NCBI GenBank assembly: GCA_964035545.1
Contig: CAXIUT010000230.1
Span: forward strand, 1,488,001 to 1,552,000
Length of the DNA stretch: 64,000 bases
Source of the DNA: Bugula neritina
Taxonomy: Eukaryota; Bryozoa; Gymnolaemata; Cheilostomatida; Bugulidae
Direction of reading: 5' to 3'
Shown: piece after piece, positions 1 through 14,661 of the stretch
Layout: the number at the start of each line of letters is the position of its first letter
How positions within the stretch are numbered: position 1 is the first letter of the stretch
The notes under the pieces: model-generated
Told to the model about the DNA's origin: nothing
Database searches by the model: none
What the model saw: only the letters and a program-made list of their open reading frames with translations
Made by a program: the position numbers and the translations under genes

Positions 1-454
1 ACTGAAATATACTGCGACGCGTTAAAATATACTGCAACATACTGAAACATACAGCAACATACTGCAACATACTAAAATACACTGCAACATACTGAAGTAC
101 ATCGCAACACATTAAAACTTACTGCAACTTACTGAAACACACTGCAACATTTTGAAATATACTGCAACATATCGAAATACACTATAACATATTGAAATAT
201 ACTGCAACATACTGAATTACACTCTAACATACTGAAATATGCTGTAGCCTACTGGAATACACTGCAACACATTGAAGTACACGGTAATACACTGAAATGT
301 ACTGCAACATACTGAATTAAACTGCAACATACTGCAACATACTGGAATACACTGTAACATAATGAAATATGTTGTAGCACACTGAAATACACTGCAACAC
401 ACTGTTGTATACTGTAATATACTGAAATGTACTGCAACATACTGAAATATAATG

Positions 455-464
455 CAACGCGTTG
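455..464. repeat. Perfect 10-bp palindrome CAACGCGTTG
   Basis: The palindrome contains the MluI site ACGCGT. It recurs at 455, 12095, 17557, 23697, 28599, 35478, 37338, 42988, 44747, 46196, 50295, 52054, 53503, 55346, 57034, 58793, 60242 and 63774, always in the context AATGCAACGCGTTGAATT (GAATTG at 58793). In the right part it falls in a regular pattern of 1,759 then 1,449 bp. It is one decamer pair with unusual substitutions, inherited through duplication. A protein-binding role is possible but unsupported. Confidence 0.85.
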
Positions 465-692
465 AATTACACTGTAACATGTTGAAATATACCGCAACAT
501 ACTGAAATGCACTGTAATATACAGAAATGTACTGTAACATACTGAAATATACTGTAACACACTGAATAATACTCTAACATACCGAAATACACTGTAACAT
601 ACTGAATTATACTGCAACATACTGCATTATACTGAATTACACTTGAACATAATGAAATACACTGCAACACATTGAAATATACTGCGACATAC

Positions 693-742
693 CGAAATGA
701 ATGGTAAACTAGTGAAATATACTGTAACATAATGAAACATAC
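693..742 (+). repeat. Most divergent decamer block (GGTAAACTAGTG ... CATACCGGAACAT)
   Basis: The decamer ATGGTAAACT differs from ACTGCAACAT at five of ten positions, the strongest departure I see that is still preserved in almost every unit. It is followed by ACTGTAACAT, AATGAAACAT and ACCGGAACAT in a constant order. A-type copies carry ACTAGT (SpeI). B-type copies read GGTAAACAAGTG and ACATGATGAAACATACC. Degraded forms are at 1082, 4755, 8428, 12722, 14051 and 18184 (AATAGTAAACTAGTG) and near 10394. Confidence 0.8.
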
Positions 743-1380
743 CGGAACATACTGCAACATACTGCAACATACTGAAATACACTGAAATATATCGAAATAC
801 ACTGCAACATACTGCAACATACTGAAATACACTGGAACATAATGGAATACACTGCAACAAACTAAAATATACTGCAACATACTGAAATGTAATGTAATAT
901 ACAGAAATGTACTGTAACATACTGAAATATACTGTAACAGACTGAAATATACTCTAACATACCGAAATACACTGTAACATACTGAAATATTCTGCAACAT
1001 ACTGCAACATACTGAATTACACTTGAACGTAATGAAATACACTGCAACACATTGAAATATACTGCAACATTTCGAAATGAATAGTAAACTAGTGAAATAT
1101 ACTGTAACATAATGAAACATACCGGAACATACTGCAACATAATAAAATATAGTGTAACACACTGAAAAATGCGGCATCATACCGAAATATACTGCAACAC
1201 GTTGAAAGTTACTGCAACATACTGAAATATACTGCAACATACTGCAATATACTGAAATACACTGGAACATATTGAACTACACTGCAACACTCTGAAATAT
1301 ACTGCAACACACTGAAACATACGGCAACATAGCGAAATAAACTGCGACACGTTGAAATATACTGCAACATACTGAAATAT

Positions 1381-1399
1381 ACTGCTAGTGGTGCAACAT
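1381..1399 (+). repeat. 9-bp decamer family AAGTGGTGCAACAT (-1 register)
   Basis: The motif is a decamer ending AAGTG (CTAGTG at the first site) followed by GTGCAACAT, one base short. Domain A sites are near 1388, 2554, 3601, 5061, 6227, 7274, 9340, 10129, 11258, 13028, 14357, 15523 and 16570. Domain B has it in every unit, for example near 20207, 23160, 26027, 28060, 30928, 34940, 36800, 39620, 42450, 45319, 46748, 49760, 52626, 56497, 59365, 61341, 62558, 63089 and 63308. Related AAGTAGCGC or AAGTAGTGC forms are near 19090, 20707, 24910, 26547, 29812, 31450, 32299, 38551, 40139, 44207, 47269, 51507 and 58247. Confidence 0.88.
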
Positions 1400-3286
1400 A
1401 CTGAAATGCACTATGACACACTGAAATACACTGCAACATACTGCAACATACTGAAATATACTGCGTCGCATTAAAATACACTGCAACATACTGAAATATA
1501 CTGCAACATAGTGAAATGTAGTGTAATATACAGAAATACACTGTAACATACTGAAATATACTGCAACACACTGCATTATCCTGAATTACACTTCAACATA
1601 AAAAAATACACTGCAACACATTGAAATATACTGCGACATACCGAAATGAATGGTAAACTAGTGAAATATACTGTAACATAATGAAACATACCGGATAATA
1701 CTGCAACTTAATAAAATGTACTGTAACACACTGAAATATACTGCAAGATACTGAAATATACTGTAACATACTGAAACCCATGCAACATACTGAAATACGC
1801 TGCAACATACTGAATTATACTGCAAGATACTTCAACATACTGAAATACACTATAACACACTGAAATACACTGCAACATACTGAAGTACACTGAAATACAC
1901 TGTAACATATTGAAATACATTGCAAAACATCGAAATATACTGCAACATACTGAAATATGCTGTAGCATACTGAAAGACACTACAACTCAGTGAAGTATAG
2001 TGTAATATATGGAAATGTACTGACACATGCCGAAATATACTGCAACATACTGAAATACACTGGAACATTTTGATATGCACTGCAACGCATGGAATTATAC
2101 TGCAACACACTGAAACATAAGGCAACATACTGAAATACACTGCAACATACTGCAACATACTAAAACACACTGCAACATACTGAAAACCACTATAACATAT
2201 TGAAATATACTGCAACATACTGAAATACACTATAACATATTGAAATATGCTGTAGCATACTGAAATACACTGCCACACAGTGAAGTATACTGTAATACAC
2301 AGAAATTTACTGTAACATACTGAAACATAGGGCAACATACTGAATATACTGCAACATACTGAAACACACTTTAACATATTGAAATATACTGCAACATACT
2401 TAAATACACTATAACATATTGAAATATGCTGTAGCATACTGAAATACACTGCCACACACTGAAGTATACTGTAATATACAGAAATGTACTGTAACATACT
2501 GAAACATAGGGCAACATACTGCAATGTACTGCAACATACTGAAATATACTGTAAGTGGTGCAACATACTGAAATACACTGTGACATATTGAAATACACTG
2601 CAACATGCTGCAACATACTGAACTACACTGGAACATATTGGAATACACTGCAACACATTGAAATATAGTGTAACACACTAAAACATACGGCAACATACTG
2701 AAACACACTGCAACCTACTGCAACATACTAAAATACACTGCAACATACTGAAAACCACTATAACATATTGAAATATACTACAACATACTGAATTACTCTC
2801 TAACATACTGAAATATGCTGTAGCATACTGAAATACACTGCAACACACTGAAGTATACTGCAATATACTGAAATGTACTGCAACATACTGAATTATACTG
2901 CAACATACTGAAATGTAATGCAACATACTGAATTATACTGCAACATACTGCAAAAGACTGAAATACACAGTTACATATTGAAATACACTGCGAGACATTG
3001 AAATATACTGCAACATACTGAAATATACTGCAAGATACTGCAATATACTGAATTAGACTGTGACATACTGAAATACACTGCACAATACTGCAAGAAACTG
3101 CAACATACTGAAATACACTGTAACATATTGAAATACACTGCATCATACTGCAACATACTGACATACACTGGAACATATTGATATACACTGCAACACATTG
3201 AAATATACTGCAACACACGGAACCATTCGGCAACATACCGAAATATACTGCGACACAGTGAAAAATACGGCAACATACTGAAATAT

Positions 3287-3304
3287 ACTGCAAATGATGC
3301 ACAT
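3287..3304 (+). repeat. 8-bp decamer family GCAAATGATGCACATACTG (-2 register)
   Basis: A decamer ACTGCAAATG is followed by ATGCACAT, two bases short. Sites are near 3290, 6963, 16259, 21517, 22104, 22852, 26967, 27754, 33098, 33965, 34632, 40767, 41352, 42132, 48064, 48451, 48659, 49450, 54600 and 56187. Its presence in both domains shows that it predates their separation. The number per B unit varies from none (B4) to four (B6), which tracks duplications and deletions of the surrounding block. Confidence 0.88.
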
Positions 3305-4463
3305 ACTGAAATACAATGTGACACACTGAAATACACTTCAACATACTGCAACATACTGCAACATACTGAAATACACTGTAACATATTGAAATACACTGCA
3401 TAATACTGCAACATACTGAATTACACTGGAACATATTGATATACACTGCAACACATTGAAGTATTCTGTAACATAATGAAACATACCGGAACATACTGCA
3501 ACGTAATAAAATATAGTGTAACACACTAAAATATACGGCAACATACCGAAACATACTGCGACACGTTGAAAAATACTGCAACATACTGAAATATACTCCA
3601 AGTGGTGCAACATACTGAAATACACTGTGACACACTGAAATACACTGCAACATAATGCAACATACTGTACCATACTGTAATACACTGTTACATATCGAAT
3701 TACACTGCAACATACTGCAACATACTGAAATATACTGCAACGTACTGCAACATACTGAAATACACTGCAACATACTGAAATACATTGCAACACATTAAAA
3801 TATACTGCAAAACACTGAAACATACTGCAACATACTGACATATACTGCAACATACTGAAATACACTATAACATATTGAAATATACTGCAACATACTGAAT
3901 TACACCCTAACATACTGAAATATGCTGTAGCATACTGAAAGACACTACAACTCAGTGAAGTATAGTGTAATATACGGAAATGTACTGACACATGCCGAAA
4001 TATACTGCAACATACTGAAATACACTGGAACATTTTGATATGCACTGCAACGCATTGAATTATACTGCAACACACTAAAACATAAGGCAACATACTGAAA
4101 TACACTGCGAAACATTGAAACATACTACAACATACTAAAATATACTGCAACATACTGCAACATCCTAAAATACACTGTAACATACTGAAATACACTGCAA
4201 AACCTTAAAAAATACTGCAACATACTTAAACATACGGCAACATACTGAAATATACTGCAACATACTGAAATACACTCTAACATATTGAAATATACTGCAA
4301 CATACTGAAATACACTATAACATATTGAAATATGCTGTAGCATACTGAAATACACTGCCACACACTGAAGTATACTGTAATACCCAGAAATGTACTGTAA
4401 CATACTGAAACATAGGGCAACATACTGAAATGTACTGCAACATGCTGAAATATACTGTAACAT

Positions 4464-7400
4464 ATTGAAATACACTGCAACATACTGCAACATACTGAAA
4501 TACACTGGAACATAATGGAATACACTGCAACAAACTAAAATATACTGCAACATACTGAAATGTAATGTAATATACAGAAATGTACTGTAACATACTGAAA
4601 TATACTGTAACAGACTGAAATATACTCTAACATACCGAAATACACTGTAACATACTGAAATATTCTGCAACATACTGCAACATACTGAATTACACTTGAA
4701 CGTAATGAAATACACTGCAACACATTGAAATATACTGCAACATTTCGAAATGAATAGTAAACTAGTGAAATATACTGTAACATAATGAAACATACCGGAA
4801 CATACTGCAACATAATAAAATATAGTGTAACACACTGAAAAATGCGGCATCATACCGAAATATACTGCAACACGTTGAAAGTTACTGCAACATACTGAAA
4901 TATACTGCAACATACTGCAATATACTGAAATACACTGGAACATATTGAACTACACTGCAACACTCTGAAATATACTGCAACACACTGAAACATACGGCAA
5001 CATAGCGAAATAAACTGCGACACGTTGAAATATACTGCAACATACTGAAATATACTGCTAGTGGTGCAACATACTGAAATGCACTATGACACACTGAAAT
5101 ACACTGCAACATACTGCAACATACTGAAATATACTGCGTCGCATTAAAATACACTGCAACATACTGAAATATACTGCAACATAGTGAAATGTAGTGTAAT
5201 ATACAGAAATACACTGTAACATACTGAAATATACTGCAACACACTGCATTATCCTGAATTACACTTCAACATAAAAAAATACACTGCAACACATTGAAAT
5301 ATACTGCGACATACCGAAATGAATGGTAAACTAGTGAAATATACTGTAACATAATGAAACATACCGGATAATACTGCAACTTAATAAAATGTACTGTAAC
5401 ACACTGAAATATACTGCAAGATACTGAAATATACTGTAACATACTGAAACCCATGCAACATACTGAAATACGCTGCAACATACTGAATTATACTGCAAGA
5501 TACTTCAACATACTGAAATACACTATAACACACTGAAATACACTGCAACATACTGAAGTACACTGAAATACACTGTAACATATTGAAATACATTGCAAAA
5601 CATCGAAATATACTGCAACATACTGAAATATGCTGTAGCATACTGAAAGACACTACAACTCAGTGAAGTATAGTGTAATATATGGAAATGTACTGACACA
5701 TGCCGAAATATACTGCAACATACTGAAATACACTGGAACATTTTGATATGCACTGCAACGCATGGAATTATACTGCAACACACTGAAACATAAGGCAACA
5801 TACTGAAATACACTGCAACATACTGCAACATACTAAAACACACTGCAACATACTGAAAACCACTATAACATATTGAAATATACTGCAACATACTGAAATA
5901 CACTATAACATATTGAAATATGCTGTAGCATACTGAAATACACTGCCACACAGTGAAGTATACTGTAATACACAGAAATTTACTGTAACATACTGAAACA
6001 TAGGGCAACATACTGAATATACTGCAACATACTGAAACACACTTTAACATATTGAAATATACTGCAACATACTTAAATACACTATAACATATTGAAATAT
6101 GCTGTAGCATACTGAAATACACTGCCACACACTGAAGTATACTGTAATATACAGAAATGTACTGTAACATACTGAAACATAGGGCAACATACTGCAATGT
6201 ACTGCAACATACTGAAATATACTGTAAGTGGTGCAACATACTGAAATACACTGTGACATATTGAAATACACTGCAACATGCTGCAACATACTGAACTACA
6301 CTGGAACATATTGGAATACACTGCAACACATTGAAATATAGTGTAACACACTAAAACATACGGCAACATACTGAAACACACTGCAACCTACTGCAACATA
6401 CTAAAATACACTGCAACATACTGAAAACCACTATAACATATTGAAATATACTACAACATACTGAATTACTCTCTAACATACTGAAATATGCTGTAGCATA
6501 CTGAAATACACTGCAACACACTGAAGTATACTGCAATATACTGAAATGTACTGCAACATACTGAATTATACTGCAACATACTGAAATGTAATGCAACATA
6601 CTGAATTATACTGCAACATACTGCAAAAGACTGAAATACACAGTTACATATTGAAATACACTGCGAGACATTGAAATATACTGCAACATACTGAAATATA
6701 CTGCAAGATACTGCAATATACTGAATTAGACTGTGACATACTGAAATACACTGCACAATACTGCAAGAAACTGCAACATACTGAAATACACTGTAACATA
6801 TTGAAATACACTGCATCATACTGCAACATACTGACATACACTGGAACATATTGATATACACTGCAACACATTGAAATATACTGCAACACACGGAACCATT
6901 CGGCAACATACCGAAATATACTGCGACACAGTGAAAAATACGGCAACATACTGAAATATACTGCAAATGATGCACATACTGAAATACAATGTGACACACT
7001 GAAATACACTTCAACATACTGCAACATACTGCAACATACTGAAATACACTGTAACATATTGAAATACACTGCATAATACTGCAACATACTGAATTACACT
7101 GGAACATATTGATATACACTGCAACACATTGAAGTATTCTGTAACATAATGAAACATACCGGAACATACTGCAACGTAATAAAATATAGTGTAACACACT
7201 AAAATATACGGCAACATACCGAAACATACTGCGACACGTTGAAAAATACTGCAACATACTGAAATATACTCCAAGTGGTGCAACATACTGAAATACACTG
7301 TGACACACTGAAATACACTGCAACATAATGCAACATACTGTACCATACTGTAATACACTGTTACATATCGAATTACACTGCAACATACTGCAACATACTG

Positions 7401-8136
7401 AAATATACTGCAACGTACTGCAACATACTGAAATACACTGCAACATACTGAAATACGTTGCAACACATTAAAATATACTGCAAAACACTGAAACATACTG
7501 CAACATACTGACATATACTGCAACATACTGAAATACACTATAACATATTGAAATATACTGCAACATACTGAATTACACCCTAACATACTGAAATATGCTG
7601 TAGCATACTGAAAGACACTACAACTCAGTGAAGTATAGTGTAATATACGGAAATGTACTGACACATGCCGAAATATACTGCAACATACTGAAATACACTG
7701 GAACATTTTGATATGCACTGCAACGCATTGAATTATACTGCAACACACTAAAACATAAGGCAACATACTGAAATACACTGCGAAACATTGAAACATACTA
7801 CAACATACTAAAATATACTGCAACATACTGCAACATCCTAAAATACACTGTAACATACTGAAATACACTGCAAAACCTTAAAAAATACTGCAACATACTT
7901 AAACATACGGCAACATACTGAAATATACTGCAACATACTGAAATACACTCTAACATATTGAAATATACTGCAACATACTGAAATACACTATAACATATTG
8001 AAATATGCTGTAGCATACTGAAATACACTGCCACACACTGAAGTATACTGTAATACCCAGAAATGTACTGTAACATACTGAAACATAGGGCAACATACTG
8101 AAATGTACTGCAACATGCTGAAATATACTGTAACAT
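4464..8136 (+). repeat. HOR unit A2, 3,673 bp
   Basis: This is the second complete copy of the 3,673-bp unit. It repeats A1 base for base apart from a few substitutions, for example TACATTGCAAC near 3781 against TACGTTGCAAC near 7454. All six register-breaking decamers of A1 recur at +3,673 (near 5061, 5448, 6012, 6227, 6963, 7274). The very low divergence points to recent tandem duplication or recent homogenisation; collapse or expansion during assembly is an alternative. Confidence 0.92.
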
Positions 8137-8940
8137 ATTGAAATACACTGCAACATACTGCAACATACTGAAATACACTGGAACATAATGGAATACACTG
8201 CAACAAACTAAAATATACTGCAACATACTGAAATGTAATGTAATATACAGAAATGTACTGTAACATACTGAAATATACTGTAACAGACTGAAATAAACTC
8301 TAACATACCGAAATACACTGTAACATACTGAAATATTCTGCAACATACTGCAACATACTGAATTACACTTGAACGTAATGAAATACACTGCAACACATTG
8401 AAATATACTGCAACATTTCGAAACGAATAGTAAACTAGTGAAATATACTGTAACATAATGAAACATACCGGAACATACTGCAACATAATAAAATATAGTG
8501 TAACACACTGAAAAATGCGGCATCATACCGAAATATACTGCAACACGTTGAAAGTTACTGCAACATACTGAAATATACTGCAACATACTGAAATGTAGTG
8601 TAATATACAGAAATACACTGTAACATACTGAAATATACTGCCACTTACTGCATTATCTTGACTTACACTTGAACATAAAAAAATACACTGCAACACATTG
8701 AAATATACTGCGACATACCGAAATGAATGGTAAACTAGTGAAATATACTGTAACATAATGAAACATACCGGAACATACTGCACCTTTATAAAATGTACTG
8801 CAACACACTGAAATACACTGCAAGATACTGAAATACACTATAACACACTGAAATACACTGCAACATACTGAAGTACACTGAAATACACTGTAACATATTG
8901 AAATACATTGCAAAACATCGAAATATACTGTATAATACTG
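8137..8940 (+). repeat. Truncated third A unit with a 269-bp deletion
   Basis: Homology to A2 continues at offset 3,673 to about 8586, then resumes at offset 3,404 (8587 matches 5183), so 269 bp are missing. That equals 27 decamers minus the one-base register break that lies inside the lost segment (homologous to about 5061). After the junction the sequence follows the A unit only loosely and grades into the divergent segment to the right. Confidence 0.8.
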
Positions 8941-11640
8941 AAACCCATGCAACATACTGAAATACGCTGCAACATACTAAAATATACTGCAACATACTGC
9001 AACATCCTAAAATACACTGTAACATACTGAAATACACCACAACATACTGCAACATACTGAAATACACTGGAACATATTGAATTACACTGCGACACATTGA
9101 AATACACTGCAACATACTGAAATATACTGCAAGATACTGCAACATACTGAAACAGACTGTGACATACTGAAATACACTGCAACGTACTGCAAGATACTGC
9201 AACATACTGAAATACACTGGAACATATTGATATACACTGCAACACATTGAAATATACTGCAACACACTGAAACATACGGCAATATACCGAAATACACTGC
9301 GACACCCTGAAAAATACTGTAAATACTGAAATATACTGTAAGTGGTGCAACATACTGAAATACACTGTGACACACTGAAATACACTGCAACACACTGCAA
9401 CATACTGAAATACAATGTAACATATTGAAACACTCTGCAACATACTGCAATATACTGAAATACACTGGAACATATTGGATTATACTGCAACACATTGAAA
9501 TATACTGCAACACACTGAAACATACGGCAACATACTGAGATATACTGCGACGCCTAAAAATATACTGCAATATACTGAAATATAATGCAACATACTGCAA
9601 CACACTAAAATACACTGTAACATACTGAAATACATTGCAACACATTAAAATATACTGCAACATACTGAAACATACTGCAACAAACTGAAATACACTGCAA
9701 CATACTGTAAAACACTATAACATAATGAAATATACTGCAACATACTGAATTACTCTCTATCATACTGAAATATGCTGTAGCATACTGAAGTATACTGCAA
9801 TATACTGAAATGTACTGCAACATTCTGAACTATACTGCAACATACTGCAATATATTGAAATACACTGTAACATAAAGAACTATGCTGTAGCACACTGAAA
9901 TACGCTGCAACACACTGAAGTATACTATAATATACTGAAATGTACTGCAACATACCGAAATATACTGCAACGCATTGAATTACACTGTGACATATTGAAA
10001 TATACCACAACATACTGAAATGTAGTGTAACCTGCAGAAATGTACTGTAACATACTGAAATATACTGTAACACACTGAAATATACTCTTACATACCGAAA
10101 TACACTGTAACATACTGAAATATACTGCAAGTGGTGCAACATACTGAAATACACTGTGACACACTGAAATACACTGCAACATACTGCAACATACTGAAAT
10201 ATACTGCGACGCATTAAAATATACTGCAACATACTGATATATACTGCAGCATACTGAAATGTAGTGTAATATACAGAAATACACTGTAGCATACTGAAAT
10301 ATACTGCAACATACTGCATTATCCTGAAATACACTTGAACATAATGAAATACACTGCAACACATTGAAATATACTGCGACATACCGAAATGAATGGTAAA
10401 CTAGAGAAATATACTGAAACATATTGAAACATACCGGAACATACTGCAACATAACAAAATATATTGCAACACATTGAAATATACGGCAACATACCGAAAT
10501 ATACCGCGACACGTTGAAAAATACTGCAACATACTGAAATATACTGGAACATACTGCAACATACTAAAATATACTGCAACATACTGAAACATACTGCAAC
10601 ATACTGAAATATACTGCAACTTACTGAAATACACTATAACATGTTGAAATATACTGCAACATACTTAATTACACTCTAAGATGCTGAAGTATGCTGTAGC
10701 ATACTAAAATACACTGCAACGCACTGAAGTATACTGTAATACACTGGAATGTAACGCAACATGCTTAATTATACTGCAACATACTGCAACATACTGAAAT
10801 ACACTACACATACTGCAACATACTGAAATATACTGCAAGATACTGCAACATACTGAAATAGACTGTGACATACTGAAATACACTGCAACATAGTGCAAGA
10901 AACTGCAACATACTGAATTACACTGTAACATATTGAAATACACTGCATCATACTGCAACATACTGACATACACTGGAACATATTGATATAGACTGCAACA
11001 CATTGAAATATACTGCAACACACTGCAACATGCTGAATTACACTTGAGCATGATGAAATACACTGCAAAACATTGAAATATACTGCAACATATCGAAATG
11101 AATGGTAAACTAGTGAAATATACTGTAACATAATGAAACATACCGGAACATACTGCAACATAACAAAATATAGTGCAACACATTGAAATATACGGCAACA
11201 TACCGAAATATACTGCGACACGTTGAAAAATACTGCAACATACTGAAATATACTGCAAGTGGTGCAACATACTGAAATACACTGTGACACACTGAAATAC
11301 ATTGAAACATAATGCAACATACTGCAACATCCTGAAATACACTGTAACATATCGAAATACAGTGCAACATACTGCAACATACTGCAAGATACTGAAATAC
11401 ACTGTAACATATCGAAACACACTGCAACATACTGCAACATACTGAAATACACTGGAACATAATGGAATACACTGCAACACATTGAAATATACTGCAACAC
11501 ACTGAAACATAAGGCAACATGATGAAATATACTGCGACACAATAAAATACACTGCAACATGCTGCAACATACTGCAACATAGTGAAGTACACCGTGACAC
11601 ACTGAAATACACTGCAACATACTGCAACATACGGCAACAT
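8941..11640 (+). repeat. Divergent A-related segment between the two A copies
   Basis: This is decamer repeat throughout, with A-type landmarks in a different order and no full-length partner elsewhere in the window. Six register breaks of -1 lie near 8943, 9316, 9340, 10129, 10801 and 11258. With the -14 of A1 plus A2 this makes -20, which is why the copy at 11641 sits exactly 11,640 bases (a multiple of 10) from position 1. A degraded block GGTAAACTAGAG is near 10394 and an intact one near 11104. No gene or other element was seen. Confidence 0.75.
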
Positions 11641-13329
11641 ACTGAAATATACTGCGACGCGTTAAAACATACTGCAACATACTGAAACATACTGCAACAT
11701 ACTGCAACATACTAAAATACACTGCAACATACTGAAGTACATCGCAACACATTAAAACTTACTGCAACTTACTGAAACACACTGCAACATTTTGAAATAT
11801 ACTGCAACATATCGAAATACACTATAACATATTGAAATATACTGCAACATACTGAATTACACTCTAACATACTGAAATATGCTGTAGCCTACTGGAATAC
11901 ACTGCAACACACTGAAGTACACGGTAATACACTGAAATGTACTGCAACATACTGAATTAAACTGCAACATACTGCAACATACTGGAATACACTGTAACAT
12001 AATGAAATATGTTGTAGCACACTGAAATACACTGCAACACACTGTAGTATACTGTAATATACTGAAATGTACTGCAACATACTGAAATATAATGCAACGC
12101 GTTGAATTACACTGTAACATGTTGAAATATACCGCAACATACTGAAATGCACTGTAATACACAGAAATGTACTGTAACATACTGAAATATACTGTAACAC
12201 ACTGAATAATACTCTAACATACCGAAATACACTGTAACATACTGAATTATACTGCAACATACTGCATTATACTGAATTACACTTGAACATAATGAAATAC
12301 ACTGCAACACATTGAAATATACTGCGACATACCGAAATGAATGGTAAACTAGTGAAATATACTGTAACATAATGAAACATACCGGAACATACTGCAACAT
12401 ACTGCAACATACTGAAATACACTGAAATATATCGAAATACACTGCAACATACTGCAACATACTGAAATACACTGGAACATAATGGAATACACTGCAACAA
12501 ACTAAAATATACTGCAACATACTGAAATGTAATGTAATATACAGAAATGTACTGTAACATACTGAAATATACTGTAACAGACTGAAATATACTCTAACAT
12601 ACCGAAATACACTGTAACATACTGAAATATTCTGCAACATACTGCAACATACTGAATTACACTTGAACGTAATGAAAGACACTGCAACACATTGAAATAT
12701 ACTGCAACATTTCGAAATGAATAGTAAACTAGTGAAATATACTGTAACATAATGAAACATACCGGAACATACTGCAACATAATAAAATATAGTGTAACAC
12801 ACTGAAAAATGCGGCATCATACCGAAATATACTGCAATACGTTGAAAGTTACTGCAACATACTGAAATATACTGCAACATACTGCAATATACTGAAATAC
12901 ACTGGAACATATTGAACTACACTGCAACACTCTGAAATATACTGCAACACACTGAAACATACGGCAACATACCGAAATAAACTGCGACACGTTGAAATAT
13001 ACTGCAACATACTGAAATATACTGCTAGTGGTGCAACATACTGAAATGCACTATGACACACTGAAATACACTGCAAAATACTGCAACATACTGAAATATA
13101 CTGCGTCGCATTAAAATACACTGCAACATACTGAAATATACTGCAACATAGTGAAATGTAGTGTAATATACAGAAATACACTGTAACATACTGAAATATA
13201 CTGCAACATACTGCATTATCCTGAATTACACTTCAACATAAAAAAATACACTGCAACACATTGAAATATACTGCGACATACCGAAATGAATGGTAAACTA
13301 GTGAAATATACTGTAACATAATGAAACAT
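11641..13329 (+). repeat. Second copy of segment 1-1690 (offset 11,640)
   Basis: The sequence follows 1-1690 at an exact offset of 11,640, including the palindrome at 12095-12104, the divergent block at 12343 and the -1 register break near 13028. Homology at this offset ends inside the ACCGG motif near 13330. There the left copy continues ACCGGATAAT, whereas this copy continues ACCGGAACAT and switches to sequence homologous to 12381 onward. Confidence 0.88.
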
Positions 13330-14661
13330 ACCGGAACATACTGCAACATACTGCAACATACTGAAATACACTGAAATATATCGAAATACACTGCAACATA
13401 CTGCAACATACTGAAATACACTGGAACATAATGGAATACACTGCAACAAACTAAAATATACTGCAACATACTGAAATGTAATGTAATATACAGAAATGTA
13501 CTGTAACATACTGAAATATACTGTAACACACTGAATAATACTCTAACATACCGAAATACACTGTAACATACTGAATTATACTGCAACATACTGCATTATA
13601 CTGAATTACACTTGAACATAATGAAATACACTGCAACACATTGAAATATATTGCGACATACCGAAATGAATGGTAAACTAGTGAAATATACTGTAACATA
13701 ATGAAACATACCGGAACATACTGCAACATACTGCAACATACTGAAATACACTGAAATATATCGAAATACACTGCAACATACTGCAACATACTGAAATACA
13801 CTGGAACATAATGGAATACACTGCAACAAACTAAAATATACTGCAACATACTGAAATGTAATGTAATATACAGAAATGTACTGTAACATACTGAAATATA
13901 CTGTAACAGACTGAAATATACTCTAACATACCGAAATACACTGTAACATACTGAAATATTCTGCAACATACTGCAACATACTGAATTACACTTGAACGTA
14001 ATGAAAGACACTGCAACACATTGAAATATACTGCAACATTTCGAAATGAATAGTAAACTAGTGAAATATACTGTAACATAATGAAACATACCGGAACATA
14101 CTGCAACATAATAAAATATAGTGTAACACACTGAAAAATGCGGCATCATACCGAAATATACTGCAACACGTTGAAAGTTACTGCAACATACTGAAATATA
14201 CTGCAACATACTGCAATATACTGAAATACACTGGAACATATTGAACTACACTGCAACACTCTGAAATATACTGCAACACACTGAAACATACGGCAACATA
14301 CCGAAATAAACTGCGACACGTTGAAATATACTGCAACATACTGAAATATACTGCTAGTGGTGCAACATACTGAAATGCACTATGACACACTGAAATACAC
14401 TGCAAAATACTGCAACATACTGAAATATACTGCGTCGCATTAAAATACACTGCAACATACTGAAATATACTGCAACATAGTGAAATGTAGTGTAATATAC
14501 AGAAATACACTGTAACATACTGAAATATACTGCAACATACTGCATTATCCTGAATTACACTTCAACATAAAAAAATACACTGCAACACATTGAAATATAC
14601 TGCGACATACCGAAATGAATGGTAAACTAGTGAAATATACTGTAACATAATGAAACATACC
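12161..14661 (+). repeat. 1,329-bp tandem duplication
   Basis: Sequence from about 13490 to 14661 repeats 12161-13332 at offset 1,329 (133 decamers minus one base). The joint is chimeric: 13330-13489 matches 12381-12540 at offset 949, and the switch to offset 1,329 occurs inside a shared run at 13490-13525. The difference of 380 bp equals the older internal sub-repeat spacing, so the duplication probably arose by unequal exchange between two 380-bp paralogous blocks. Confidence 0.82.

Larger units (their letters stand above)
1..790 (+). repeat. Left A-type segment (copied at 11641-12430)
   Basis: This stretch matches 11641 onward at a constant offset of 11,640 bp with only scattered substitutions; the first 60 bases differ at two positions by eye. 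It contains the palindrome CAACGCGTTG (455-464) and the divergent block GGTAAACTAGTG (703-714). Its left boundary is outside the window. Internally, the segment near 624-720 resembles 1004-1100 at a spacing of 380 bp, an older and more diverged sub-repeat. Confidence 0.85.
791..4463 (+). repeat. HOR unit A1, 3,673 bp
   Basis: This is the first of two complete adjacent copies of a 3,673-bp unit. The left edge is placed near 790, where homology to 4464 begins; immediately to the left the two sequences differ. The unit equals 368 decamers minus 7 bases. The seven lost bases are visible as short decamers near 1388 (-1), 1775 (-1), 2339 (-1), 2554 (-1), 3290 (-2) and 3601 (-1). Open - strand frames inside it are repeat-derived and not called as genes. 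Confidence 0.92.

Noticed and set aside
455-464. ACGCGT sites as functional MCB promoter elements
   Set aside because: They occur in a gene-free satellite and always in the same decamer context, which is explained by copying; kept only as a low-weight observation.
791-8136. Calling the A1/A2 duplication an assembly artefact
   Set aside because: It is possible, but the copies have private substitutions and a third partial copy with a different end, so I keep it as a real feature with a caution.
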